Under the pieces are notes generated by a model. The model saw only the letters and a list, made by a program, of their open reading frames with translations. It did not search any database and was not told the DNA's origin. DNA of 64,000 nucleotides, taken from the NCBI GenBank assembly GCA_035654795.1, contig DASRWC010000029.1:1-64000 (forward strand), given 5' to 3'. The stretch comes from JAAYLC01 sp035654795. GTDB lineage: Bacteria; Bacteroidota; Bacteroidia; Flavobacteriales; Flavobacteriaceae. The translations under genes were made by a program, and so were the position numbers. Numbering within the stretch: position 1 is the first letter of the stretch; each line of letters begins with the position of its first letter. Positions 10,021-17,719 of this stretch are shown here, in pieces.

Positions 10021-10284
10021 ATGGAAAAACGCCGAATTGAACAATCAACACAAGGAGATTCTTTTGTTTTTGGACGTAAGAATTACCTCTTTATGTTTAT
10101 CGGGATTGGGTTTATTGTGCTCGGATATTTATTAATGGCAGGCGGCGGAAGCAACGACCCCAATGTTTTTAATCCGGAAATTTACAGCTGGAGGCGCATC
10201 CGTCTTGCTCCTGCCATTGTTCTTTTGGGGTTTGCCATACAGGTCTATGCCATTTTGTTAAACCCTAAAAAGGAACAAGAATAG
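10021..10284 (+). CDS. DUF3098 small membrane protein
   Basis: An 87-residue protein with two hydrophobic segments (about residues 23-40 and 60-78) joined by a short loop with GGGSNDPNVFNPEIYS, followed by a charged tail. The N-FNPEIYSWRR-R-PA pattern identifies the DUF3098 family, whose function is unknown. It starts 17 bases after ftsX and overlaps the GTG of uppP by one base, so it is almost certainly co-transcribed with both. A cell-envelope or division accessory role is inferred from that placement only. Confidence 0.88.
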   Translation: MEKRRIEQSTQGDSFVFGRKNYLFMFIGIGFIVLGYLLMAGGGSNDPNVFNPEIYSWRRIRLAPAIVLLGFAIQVYAILLNPKKEQE

Positions 10285-11069
10285 TGGATACGTTACAGGC
10301 CATTATTTTGGCAATAGTTGAGGGACTGACAGAATTTTTGCCGGTTTCCTCTACCGGGCACATGATTATTACGTCTTCTTTATTTGGAATAGCACACGAA
10401 GACTTCACCAAGCTTTTCACTATAGTGATTCAGCTGGGAACGATTCTCTCTGTTGTTGTTCTTTATTTCAAACGATTCTTTCAGAGTATGGATTTCTACT
10501 ACAAGCTTTTTGTTGCTTTTCTACCTGCCGTTGTTTTTGGGTTATTATTGAGTGATTTTATTGACAGCTTGTTAGAGAACCCCATTACTGTTGCCGTCTC
10601 TCTTGTCATAGGAGGAATCATTCTTATTAAAATAGATGACTGGTTTGGCGACGGGGAGGGCACAGAAATTTCTTATCTCACTGCGCTGAAAATTGGTTTT
10701 TTCCAATGTCTGGCAATGATTCCCGGTGTATCTCGAAGCGCGGCGACCATTGTTGGGGGAATGACCCAGAAATTATCGCGAAAGACTGCTGCTGAATTTT
10801 CTTTCTTTCTTGCTGTTCCCACTATGCTTGGGGCTACCGTTAAAAAAAGCTACGACTATTACAAAGCGGGATTTGAATTGACCTCAGAACAAGTAAATTA
10901 TTTAATTATCGGGAATGTGGTGGGATTTGTGGTAGCCATGATTGCCATAAAGTTTTTTATAAGTTATCTCAGCAAGCACGGTTTCAAGCTCTTTGGTTAT
11001 TACCGTATAATTGCCGGAATTGCTATTTTGTTTATTCATTTCTTTATCCAGAAGCTGACCATTGTTTAA
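10284..11069 (+). CDS. uppP: undecaprenyl-diphosphatase UppP (BacA type)
   Basis: Removes a phosphate from undecaprenyl pyrophosphate to recycle the lipid carrier for cell-wall synthesis; loss or gain affects bacitracin sensitivity. The 261-residue polytopic membrane protein has both family signatures: EGLTEFLPVSSTGHM near residues 13-27 and PGVSRSAATIVGG near residue 146. The start is GTG at 10284, sharing its G with the TAG stop of the DUF3098 gene (TAGTG), which indicates translational coupling. The next gene, truB, follows after 24 bases. Confidence 0.96.
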   Translation: MDTLQAIILAIVEGLTEFLPVSSTGHMIITSSLFGIAHEDFTKLFTIVIQLGTILSVVVLYFKRFFQSMDFYYKLFVAFLPAVVFGLLLSDFIDSLLENPITVAVSLVIGGIILIKIDDWFGDGEGTEISYLTALKIGFFQCLAMIPGVSRSAATIVGGMTQKLSRKTAAEFSFFLAVPTMLGATVKKSYDYYKAGFELTSEQVNYLIIGNVVGFVVAMIAIKFFISYLSKHGFKLFGYYRIIAGIAILFIHFFIQKLTIV

Positions 11070-11093
11070 GTTGGTCTCTTAAATTCTCCAGCC

Positions 11094-11798
11094 ATGAATT
11101 TTTCCCAACTTCCGGCCGAAGCCTTTAAGGAAGGTCAAGTAATTCTTATTGATAAGCCCCTGCATTGGTCATCATTTCAGGTTGTGAATAAACTGCGATG
11201 GCTCTTGCGGAAAAAGTTTGATCTTAAAAAAATAAAGGTTGGGCATGCCGGAACTTTAGATCCTTTGGCAACGGGACTTTTGATTATTTGCACCGGCAAA
11301 TTCACCAAGAAGATAGACATCTACCAGGCACAGGAAAAAGAATATACCGGTACCTTTACGCTGGGAGCTACTACCCCCAGTTATGATGCGGAAACCGAGA
11401 TAGATGCCAGATTTGATATTTCCCACATAACGAACGAAAACATTATGCAAGCCACTTGCATGTTTTTGGGAGAGATTGACCAACAGCCTCCTGTATTTTC
11501 AGCTCTAAAAAAAGACGGGAAGCGCATGTATGAATTGGCGCGAGCCGGAGAGGAAATAGATATTCCTTCAAGACGGGTGACCATTTTGGAATTTGAAATA
11601 ACTCGAATTTCCTTACCTGAAGTAGATTTTCGGGTTGTTTGTAGTAAAGGCACGTATATCCGTTCTTTAGCCCATGATTTTGGAAAAAGTCTTGGAGTTG
11701 GCGCTTACCTTTCTGCCTTACGTCGCACTAAAATAGGCACGTTTTCCGTAGATAACGCCATCGATATCAATGATTTTGCGGAATCATTTTCAAGTTAA
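11094..11798 (+). CDS. truB: tRNA pseudouridine-55 synthase TruB
   Basis: Converts U55 of the T-arm of tRNAs to pseudouridine. The catalytic motif GHAGTLDPLATGLL with the nucleophilic Asp lies near residue 56, and KEYTGTFTLGATTPSYDAE follows as in the family. RCSKGTYIRSLAHDFG (here VVCSKGTYIRSLAHD) is the conserved second motif. At 234 residues it is the short form without the C-terminal PUA domain, normal for Bacteroidota. It is the fourth gene of the ftsX run. Confidence 0.96.
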   Translation: MNFSQLPAEAFKEGQVILIDKPLHWSSFQVVNKLRWLLRKKFDLKKIKVGHAGTLDPLATGLLIICTGKFTKKIDIYQAQEKEYTGTFTLGATTPSYDAETEIDARFDISHITNENIMQATCMFLGEIDQQPPVFSALKKDGKRMYELARAGEEIDIPSRRVTILEFEITRISLPEVDFRVVCSKGTYIRSLAHDFGKSLGVGAYLSALRRTKIGTFSVDNAIDINDFAESFSS

Positions 11799-11867
11799 AA
11801 AAACATTAACACTCATTCCGACCCTTGCTGAATTGTTGAAATTTGCGGAATGTATGTTCGTTCAAAA

Positions 11868-12590
11868 ATGAATTTCAATTATTCATACCGCGCATTTATT
11901 ATCACTTCGCTCCTTTGTGGGTGTCTTGTTTTGATTTTATACAGCATTCGGTTGAGAGGGTTTATCATTCCTGATGATACCGCCACTTATGACGTAGAGA
12001 TTCTGCCTATCGAAGTTCCTCAAGAGCAAGAGCCTGATTTCATATCCGAGAATTTTACTGAAATTGAGACCAACAAGGCCTTCAATCAGTCGGAACAAGA
12101 AAGAGCAGAAATTTCCCGGCAGAGCCGGAAATTAACAGAAGCCACTGAAGGTAAATTGGAGGAGTTAAACGAGGCTCTGAGGCACACGCAAGAGAGCAAC
12201 AGCGCCCTGAAAAAGTTGAACATACCTGCCCGTCTTGATCCGCCCGACAAAAACTTCAGTAATGCGAAAAATGAAAATGAAACTGTTGCTGTCAATGCCG
12301 GTGGAAACCGAAAAACCAACATATTCTATAATCTTCCGGGACGCGAAGCTCTACGCCTGCCCAACCCGGTTTATACTTGCGCTGCCTCAGGAACGGTGGT
12401 AGTGAACGTAGAAGTGGACAGCAAAGGGATGGTGCAGAAATCAAGTTATAACCGAGCGGCATCCACCACCACCAATGAATGTCTGATAGACGCTGCGAAA
12501 GCATATTCCTCTCATGCAATCTTTACAACTATGGCTTCCAAACCAAAACAAATTGGAACCATTACCTTTGTTTTTCCGGGACAGGATTAA
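11868..12590 (+). CDS. TonB-like protein with one membrane anchor
   Basis: A 240-residue protein with an N-terminal membrane segment (about residues 9-29), an acidic and Gln/Glu-rich middle that is probably helical and extended (residues about 60-125), and a C-terminal domain of about 90 residues with NPVYTC and GTVVVNVEVDSKGMVQ, the pattern of TonB C-terminal domains. TonB proteins transfer energy from the inner membrane to outer-membrane receptors. There is no Pro-rich spacer and no exbBD nearby, so it may be a TonB-fold protein without energy coupling. An alternative ATG lies six codons upstream (11850). It starts 69 bases after truB. Confidence 0.6.
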   Translation: MNFNYSYRAFIITSLLCGCLVLILYSIRLRGFIIPDDTATYDVEILPIEVPQEQEPDFISENFTEIETNKAFNQSEQERAEISRQSRKLTEATEGKLEELNEALRHTQESNSALKKLNIPARLDPPDKNFSNAKNENETVAVNAGGNRKTNIFYNLPGREALRLPNPVYTCAASGTVVVNVEVDSKGMVQKSSYNRAASTTTNECLIDAAKAYSSHAIFTTMASKPKQIGTITFVFPGQD

Positions 12591-12601
12591 TTCTACAAGC
12601 T

Positions 12602-13174
12602 ATGAAACCCAAAACCCGATGCTGCTGGAGTGGTACAGATCCGCTTTATATAAAATACCACGATGAAGAGTGGGGTGTCCCCGTTTATGATGATCAGGTA
12701 TTTTTTGAATTTCTAATTTTAGAAACTTTTCAAGCGGGGCTAAGCTGGATTACCATCTTGAGAAAAAGAGAAAACTTTCGCGAAGCCTTTGATGCTTTTG
12801 ATTATAACAAAATCGCCCAATACGATTTGGAAAAAACAAATAACTTGATGCAAAACGAGGGCATTATCCGCAACAGGTTAAAGATACAAGCCGCCATTTC
12901 CAATGCTCAAGCTTTCTTAGCCTTGCGGGAGGCACATGGAAGTTTTAGTGCTTTTGTTTGGAATTTTATCGGGAATAAACCAATTGTAAACTATCCGAAA
13001 ACCCAACTTGATGTTCCGGCTACCACTGAACTGAGTGATCGGTTAAGTAAAGAATTGAAAAAACGCGGATTTAAATTTGTAGGCAGCACGATAGTCTATG
13101 CTTTTATGCAAGCTACCGGATTGGTGGACGATCATTTGGTTGGATGTTTCCGGAAAAAGGAATCAGGTAGCTAA
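12602..13174 (+). CDS. tag: DNA-3-methyladenine glycosylase I
   Basis: Excises 3-methyladenine from alkylated DNA as the first step of base-excision repair. The 190-residue protein shows RCCWSG, YHDEEWGVPVYDD and FEFLILETFQAGLSWITIL at the N-terminus, and GLVDDHLVGCF at the C-terminus; the Cys and His residues in these form the zinc site of Tag. The start is ATG 12602, 11 bases after the TonB-like gene. A longer open frame starting at 12479 overlaps that gene and has no family support. Its last 12 bases overlap the 3' end of the convergent aat gene. Confidence 0.95.
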   Translation: MKPKTRCCWSGTDPLYIKYHDEEWGVPVYDDQVFFEFLILETFQAGLSWITILRKRENFREAFDAFDYNKIAQYDLEKTNNLMQNEGIIRNRLKIQAAISNAQAFLALREAHGSFSAFVWNFIGNKPIVNYPKTQLDVPATTELSDRLSKELKKRGFKFVGSTIVYAFMQATGLVDDHLVGCFRKKESGS

Positions 13175-13807
13175 CAGTTTTAAAAATTCCTTTCTCGGAA
13201 TTTCTTCCGCGCCTAAGCTTTGGGTATGTGGTGTATATACCTGGCAATCTATAAACTTATAATTCTTTGCAAGGGTATAACCAACAAGGGTTGCAAAGGC
13301 AACCTTTGAGGCATCTGAAACCAGGCTGAACATGCTCTCCCCACAGAACACCTTTTTATCTTTCAGGTTAACGCCATATAATCCGCCTACCAATTTTTCT
13401 TCTTGCCAAACTTCGAAAGATTCGGCTAATCCCGCCTTGTGGAGGTTTTTATAAGCAGTGCGCATTTCAGGAATAATCCAGGTTCCCTTCTGTCCGGTCC
13501 GTTTCACGGAAGCGCAGTTATCGATTACTTCGTTAAAAGCTTTATTTCTTGTAACTTCAAATCTTCCCGACCGCATTGTCTTTCGGAGACTTTTTGAAGC
13601 GCGGAATTTCTCCGGAAACAATACCATCCTTGGGTCAGGACTCCACCATATAATGGGATCTGTAGAATTATACCAAGGAAAGATTCCGGAATTGTAGGCT
13701 AATACCAACCGATCTAATGAAAGATCCCCGCCTATTGCAACGATACCGTCTCCAACATCATCAATAACGGGGAAACATAAAGCATGTTTTGAAAGAAAGC
13801 TAAACAC
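13163..13807 (-). CDS. aat: leucyl/phenylalanyl-tRNA-protein transferase
   Basis: Adds Leu or Phe from tRNA to N-terminal Arg/Lys of proteins, marking them for ClpS/ClpAP degradation (N-end rule). Family signatures are GDGIVAIGGDLSLDRLVLAY, SGIFPWYN, WWSPDPRMVLFP and the later GESMFSL and FIDCQVYTPHTQSLGAEEIPR. The 214-residue length fits. The start is GTG at 13807; an in-frame stop lies four codons upstream and the next internal Met is far inside the conserved core, so GTG is the only reasonable choice. It overlaps tag tail to tail by 12 bases. Confidence 0.96.
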   Translation of the reverse strand: MFSFLSKHALCFPVIDDVGDGIVAIGGDLSLDRLVLAYNSGIFPWYNSTDPIIWWSPDPRMVLFPEKFRASKSLRKTMRSGRFEVTRNKAFNEVIDNCASVKRTGQKGTWIIPEMRTAYKNLHKAGLAESFEVWQEEKLVGGLYGVNLKDKKVFCGESMFSLVSDASKVAFATLVGYTLAKNYKFIDCQVYTPHTQSLGAEEIPRKEFLKLLAT

Positions 13808-13830
13808 TTCTGAGACTTATGAAATCAAAT

Positions 13831-14214
13831 TTAGAAGGGCAGATCGTCGTGCTCATCTTCGTTTAAATCATTTGTAGATTCAAAAGAACTTAAAGGAGGC
13901 ATAGGTGGCATCTCTTGTCCGGAATAATTCTGAGAGGGCGCCAGACTTTCTATTCTCCACCCATTCAAACTATTAAAATATTTTACTTCTCCTTGCGGGT
14001 TTACCCATTCTCTTCCTCTGATATTGATGCTTATTTTCACATCCTGCCCTACTTGGAAGTTGTTTAGCAAATCAGTTTTGTCTTGTGTAAATTCAATCAT
14101 AATCGTTTGTGGGTACTGCTCCTCGGTAGTAATAACCACTTCTCTTTTTCGAAAACCATTATTCCCGTAGGTTTTGGTTTCGTCAATCAGTTTTATTTTT
14201 CCTTGTATTTCCAT
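13831..14214 (-). CDS. DUF3127 protein with an SSB-like C-terminal tip
   Basis: A 127-residue protein. Residues 1-95 form the DUF3127 region (MEIQGKIKLIDETKTYG, FRKREVVITTEEQYPQ, FNSLNGWRIE), which has the strand pattern of an OB fold. A disordered Pro/Ser-rich linker follows, and the protein ends in an acidic tip finishing DDLPF. That tip is the same kind as in single-stranded DNA-binding proteins, where it recruits repair and replication proteins. So this is probably an SSB-related protein, though DUF3127 is not experimentally characterised to my knowledge. It lies 23 bases upstream of aat on the same strand. No promoter was recognised in the 139-base gap before it. Confidence 0.85.
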   Translation of the reverse strand: MEIQGKIKLIDETKTYGNNGFRKREVVITTEEQYPQTIMIEFTQDKTDLLNNFQVGQDVKISINIRGREWVNPQGEVKYFNSLNGWRIESLAPSQNYSGQEMPPMPPLSSFESTNDLNEDEHDDLPF

Positions 14215-14353
14215 TACTCAATAATATTTTAAATTCGAAAATTTGGGCTTCTAATATATGTTATTTTTAATTTATTGCCTTATCAATTACCTCTCTTAGA
14301 CACGTTTGATTTATGACTTTTTATTTATGAAATCACTCTTCTTTACTGAGAAC

Positions 14354-15244
14354 CTAATTCTCTTCAAGCTTGCCTTCCGTGGCCATTAAGAGGCACCAAG
14401 CCTCCATAATTTTTCCTTCACGTAGAAATTTCTGTGCGTTTTGGTGGATCAACATCTCTTCTTTAGCATTCAAAAAGTTTCCTTCTGCATAAGCGTTCAA
14501 GAAGTTTTGAATTTCTTGCGGCGTAGGCAGATTTTCTACATTGGCCAGGATTCCCAGGTCATTTCCGGTGAGTACTTTACTATGCTTTATTCTTGGAGGC
14601 AGATTATCGATCCCTATGCCAATAGTTGTGAGTGGTTTGGGAACTTTAAATAATCCGTTTTTTGCTCTGGAATACCAGTCACCACCCAAACGGGATACCG
14701 TGTCAATTTTATATGGATCTATCACTCCGTTTTCATCCAAGATTTCTTCTTTCATGTGGAATTTTACTACCTCGCAAATAACAAGGTTTCCCGCTCCTCC
14801 TTCTTCCCCCAACCGGATGATATCCTTTACCACACATTCCATCTGTACCGGTGCTTCTGCTACTCGGGGAGGTTTTATTTCCAAGGAGGGCAATTGCGTA
14901 AATCCTGCTTTAACAAATTCATTAATTCCTTTCGGATATTCTGTAGAGGCCAACGAAGTCTGTTGCACCATATCATAATTCACGATATTGATCACCACTT
15001 CGGGTACTTCCAATAAATTTTCGAAGGTATGCTTTGTCGTATTGTCCCGTCCTCTTCTGGCAGGAGAAAAAACCACTACCGGGGGATTTGCGCTAAAAAC
15101 ATTAAAAAAGCTGAAAGGCGACAAGTTGATATTTCCTTGGCTATCTATTGTACTTGCAAATGCAATAGGTCTGGGAGAAACTGCCCCCAACAGATGGGCA
15201 TGAATCTCTTTTACCGAAACTTCTTTTGGAGTTATTGTTATCAT
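14354..15244 (-). CDS. flavin reductase-like (FMN-binding split-barrel) protein
   Basis: A 296-residue protein. The first 200 residues match the flavin reductase-like domain: LLGAVSPRPIAFASTIDSQG, NLSPFSFFNVFSANPPVVVFSP, GRDNTTKHTFENL and VNYDMVQQ. These enzymes bind FMN and either supply reduced flavin or carry out small oxidoreductase reactions; the real substrate is not known. The remaining 90 residues (a helical tail) are typical of the longer Bacteroidota members. A well-formed promoter at 15249-15277 ends so close to the ATG that the mRNA is probably leaderless. It is divergent from the sensor kinase gene. Confidence 0.85.
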   Translation of the reverse strand: MITITPKEVSVKEIHAHLLGAVSPRPIAFASTIDSQGNINLSPFSFFNVFSANPPVVVFSPARRGRDNTTKHTFENLLEVPEVVINIVNYDMVQQTSLASTEYPKGINEFVKAGFTQLPSLEIKPPRVAEAPVQMECVVKDIIRLGEEGGAGNLVICEVVKFHMKEEILDENGVIDPYKIDTVSRLGGDWYSRAKNGLFKVPKPLTTIGIGIDNLPPRIKHSKVLTGNDLGILANVENLPTPQEIQNFLNAYAEGNFLNAKEEMLIHQNAQKFLREGKIMEAWCLLMATEGKLEEN

Positions 15245-15248
15245 ATCG

Positions 15249-15277
15249 CAAAGGTATCAAAGATTGGTTCCTTACAA
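15249..15277 (-). promoter_or_regulatory. promoter of the flavin reductase-like gene
   Basis: Minus strand: TTG (15275-15277), an 18-base spacer, then TACCTTTG (15249-15256). Both parts match the Bacteroidota consensus exactly. Transcription should start about 5-7 bases further, which is the ATG at 15244 itself. Confidence 0.7.
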
Positions 15278-15280
15278 AAA

Positions 15281-15309
15281 TTGCATTTCCACAATAATTC
15301 GGATATTTG
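15281..15309 (+). promoter_or_regulatory. probable promoter of the sensor kinase gene
   Basis: Plus strand: TTG (15281-15283), an 18-base spacer, then GATATTTG (15302-15309), one mismatch to TAnnTTTG. It interleaves with the divergent promoter of the flavin reductase gene, so the two share about 60 bases of control region. Expected leader about 45 bases to ATG 15361. Confidence 0.5.
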
Positions 15310-15360
15310 TGTGTTGACAAAGTGATACCGGAACCGAAATCTTTGTTAAAATCTCTTCTT

Positions 15361-16518
15361 ATGTTGCGCAATCGCACTCTTATTCGTTGGGCCTTTATTT
15401 TAGCATCTCTCTTTATAATCAGTTTGATTTTATGGAACACTTATAACTTCTTTAATCATCTGAAAGAAACTGAGCGGGAGAAAATGGAGATTTGGGCTCA
15501 GGCATATCAGGAACTACTAAGCAATGACAATTCTGATTTCCTGGTGGGCGAAATGGTACTTACCGTAATCCAGAGCAATGCTACTACTCCCATGATTTTG
15601 TATGGCGTAAAGGAGCACTCTTATACCGAAAAAAATATTAAAGCAAAAGATTTTGATTCGGATAAGAAAAGGCAGCGTCTGGTTCAAAAATTTGAATCAG
15701 AAAATACACCGATAGAAATTTACAATGAAGAAGGCGTATTACAACAAGTACTTTATTATGGCAATCCTCCAATTCTAAACAAGCTGAAGTACTATCCGGC
15801 ACTGCTCATTTTAATTCTCTTTCTCTTTATTCTTGCCATTTATTTATTTTATAGAACCTCAAAGAGTGCCGAACAAAACCGTCTATGGGCCGGGATGGCA
15901 AAAGAAACGGCACATCAAATTGGCACTCCTCTTTCTTCATTGGTGGGCTGGACTGAGATATTGAAAACTGAGGATGTAGATCAAGAGTATGTCCTGGAGA
16001 TGGAGAAAGATATTCAGAGGCTGGAGACCATAACCAATCGTTTTTCTAAAATAGGTTCGATTCCCGATTTGGAGGAAAGAGATTTGGTTTCAGAAACCAA
16101 GGCTGCCTTCAGTTATCTAGAAAAACGGACTTCTAAGCTTATCTCATTCCATTTTGACCTTCCGGAGCATTCCATTCCGGTATTTTTAAATACTGAGCTT
16201 TATAGCTGGACCATTGAAAACCTTGTGAAAAACGGGATTGATGCCATGAAGGGGAAGGGTACAATTTCAGTCCATATTACAGAGACCCCAAAGTTCGCCT
16301 CTGTACAAATTACTGATGAGGGAAAAGGTCTCACCAAAGCTGAGTTTAAGCAAATTTTTCATCCCGGATATACCACCAAAAAGCGTGGTTGGGGGCTAGG
16401 CCTTTCACTTGCGAAACGTATAATCGAAGAGTATCACCGCGGAAAGATTCGCGTGGTGAAAAGCAGTCCGGGAGCAGGAACCACCATTGAGATGAGTTTT
16501 AGGATCCACAGATTATAG
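15361..16518 (+). CDS. sensor histidine kinase, orphan
   Basis: A 385-residue membrane kinase. Membrane segments lie at about residues 8-29 and 144-164, with a roughly 115-residue extracytoplasmic sensor between them that I cannot assign. The dimerisation domain carries KETAHQIGTPLSSLVGW with the phospho-acceptor His185; this H-box (HQIGTPL) differs from the common HELRTPL. ATP-binding motifs follow: NLVKNGIDAM (N box), DEGKGLT (G1) and GWGLGLSLAKRI (G2). The start at ATG 15361 removes 18 unlikely codons. No response regulator is adjacent, so its partner is elsewhere. It converges on the metal permease gene. Confidence 0.88.
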   Translation: MLRNRTLIRWAFILASLFIISLILWNTYNFFNHLKETEREKMEIWAQAYQELLSNDNSDFLVGEMVLTVIQSNATTPMILYGVKEHSYTEKNIKAKDFDSDKKRQRLVQKFESENTPIEIYNEEGVLQQVLYYGNPPILNKLKYYPALLILILFLFILAIYLFYRTSKSAEQNRLWAGMAKETAHQIGTPLSSLVGWTEILKTEDVDQEYVLEMEKDIQRLETITNRFSKIGSIPDLEERDLVSETKAAFSYLEKRTSKLISFHFDLPEHSIPVFLNTELYSWTIENLVKNGIDAMKGKGTISVHITETPKFASVQITDEGKGLTKAEFKQIFHPGYTTKKRGWGLGLSLAKRIIEEYHRGKIRVVKSSPGAGTTIEMSFRIHRL

Positions 16519-16561
16519 GAGGAATAAATCGTTCTCTGAGAGAAGCCATTCCTTCAATTTC

Positions 16562-17719
16562 TCATTGTTTTAAGAATAACTCCCGTTTCAACAATGCGAT
16601 CCGGTGTTCTTGATTTTCCAGAATAAAATTGATAGACGCTTCGGCAAATTCTTTTCCTTTGGGAGACAAGGAAATAATTTGATTTTGAATTTCAATCAGG
16701 CCGGTCTCTTGTGCATGATGGAGCAACTTCTTCGCTTTAGATTTATTCCAGTTGAGGTGATCTTGCAAATGATCTACATGCCGCTCTTCCTTCTCCCGGT
16801 GTCGGCTGATGTGCAAAAGAAGAGATAGTAGCGATATTTCCAAATGTTGTCTTCCGGTACGATAATAGCGCGCCACAATTCCTTTTTTTGGAGCGAATAA
16901 ATAAACCAAAACAAAGAAAAGCCCCAGAATGGTAGCGATAGATCCGGCTATTGAAGCGTCCAGAAGGTGGGCAAGTTGATAACCCGTAATTGCTGCAATG
17001 ACCCCGACCAGAACCGAAAGAACCAGCATAATTTTTAATTTTTCTGTGAGCAAGTATGCCATGGCTGCCGGAGCAATAATCAGCGCCACTACCAAAATCG
17101 CACCTACTGCGTCAAACGCACCCACTATTGTAACAGATGACACTGTCATTAATCCATAATGAATCAAAACAGGAGAGAAACCTAAGGCTGCGGCAAGGCT
17201 TGGATCAAAGGTGCTTATTTTTAATTCTTTATAAAAAAGTCCAACCAAGATGATTATTATCAAGAGAATTATTCCGATCACCCACAAAGATTTGGGCCCA
17301 AGATCGATTTCGTTTATCACTATTCGATCAAATGGTGCAAAAGCCAATTCTCCAAGAAGTACTGCATCCACATCTAAGTGAATATCGGATGCATTTTTTG
17401 TAATAAGAATTATTCCTAAACTAAAAAGTACGGGAAATACCAATCCTATGGCGGTATCCTCTTTTACCAATTCGGTTTTCTGAATGTATTCTACCAAAAT
17501 AACCGTTATCACTCCTGTAAGGGCGGCGAAAAAGATCAAGAGCGGAGCATTGAGATCTTGGGTGATAAAAAATCCAACCACAATTCCGGGAAGAATGGAA
17601 TGGCTGATCGCATCGCTTATCATAGCCATCTTCCTGAGCACCAAGAACACGCCCAAAATAGAACAAGCCATGGCAACCAATGCTGCAATTATTTGTATTT
17701 CAATTTGGGGCAGAATCAT
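16562..17719 (-). CDS. metal ABC transporter permease with C-terminal helix-turn-helix-like domain
   Basis: Inner-membrane channel of a TroA/Mn-Zn type ABC importer. Residues about 1-275 are the ABC-3 permease core with roughly eight membrane segments (LRKMAMISDAISHSILPGIVVG, LLGELAFA, GFSPVLIHYGLM, VGAFDAVGAILVVALIIAP). The permease family normally ends near here. This one adds about 100 soluble residues with HVDHLQDHLNWNKSKAKKLLHHAQETGL followed by ISLSPKGKEFA, a winged-helix pattern like the N-terminal domain of DtxR-family repressors. It is the last gene of the operon; its start overlaps the stop of the preceding permease gene by four bases. Two different permeases probably form a heterodimer. 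Confidence 0.9.
   Translation of the reverse strand: MILPQIEIQIIAALVAMACSILGVFLVLRKMAMISDAISHSILPGIVVGFFITQDLNAPLLIFFAALTGVITVILVEYIQKTELVKEDTAIGLVFPVLFSLGIILITKNASDIHLDVDAVLLGELAFAPFDRIVINEIDLGPKSLWVIGIILLIIIILVGLFYKELKISTFDPSLAAALGFSPVLIHYGLMTVSSVTIVGAFDAVGAILVVALIIAPAAMAYLLTEKLKIMLVLSVLVGVIAAITGYQLAHLLDASIAGSIATILGLFFVLVYLFAPKKGIVARYYRTGRQHLEISLLSLLLHISRHREKEERHVDHLQDHLNWNKSKAKKLLHHAQETGLIEIQNQIISLSPKGKEFAEASINFILENQEHRIALLKRELFLKQ

Noticed and set aside
11850..11867. Upstream ATG as start of the TonB-like gene
   Set aside because: It lies directly after a weak GAAATTTG box that may be the -7 element, and adds six residues with no family support; kept as an alternative only.
16525..16545. 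Small inverted repeat TTCTC/GAGAA between the sensor kinase and the metal permease as a terminator
   Set aside because: Five-pair stem with a three-base loop and no T run.
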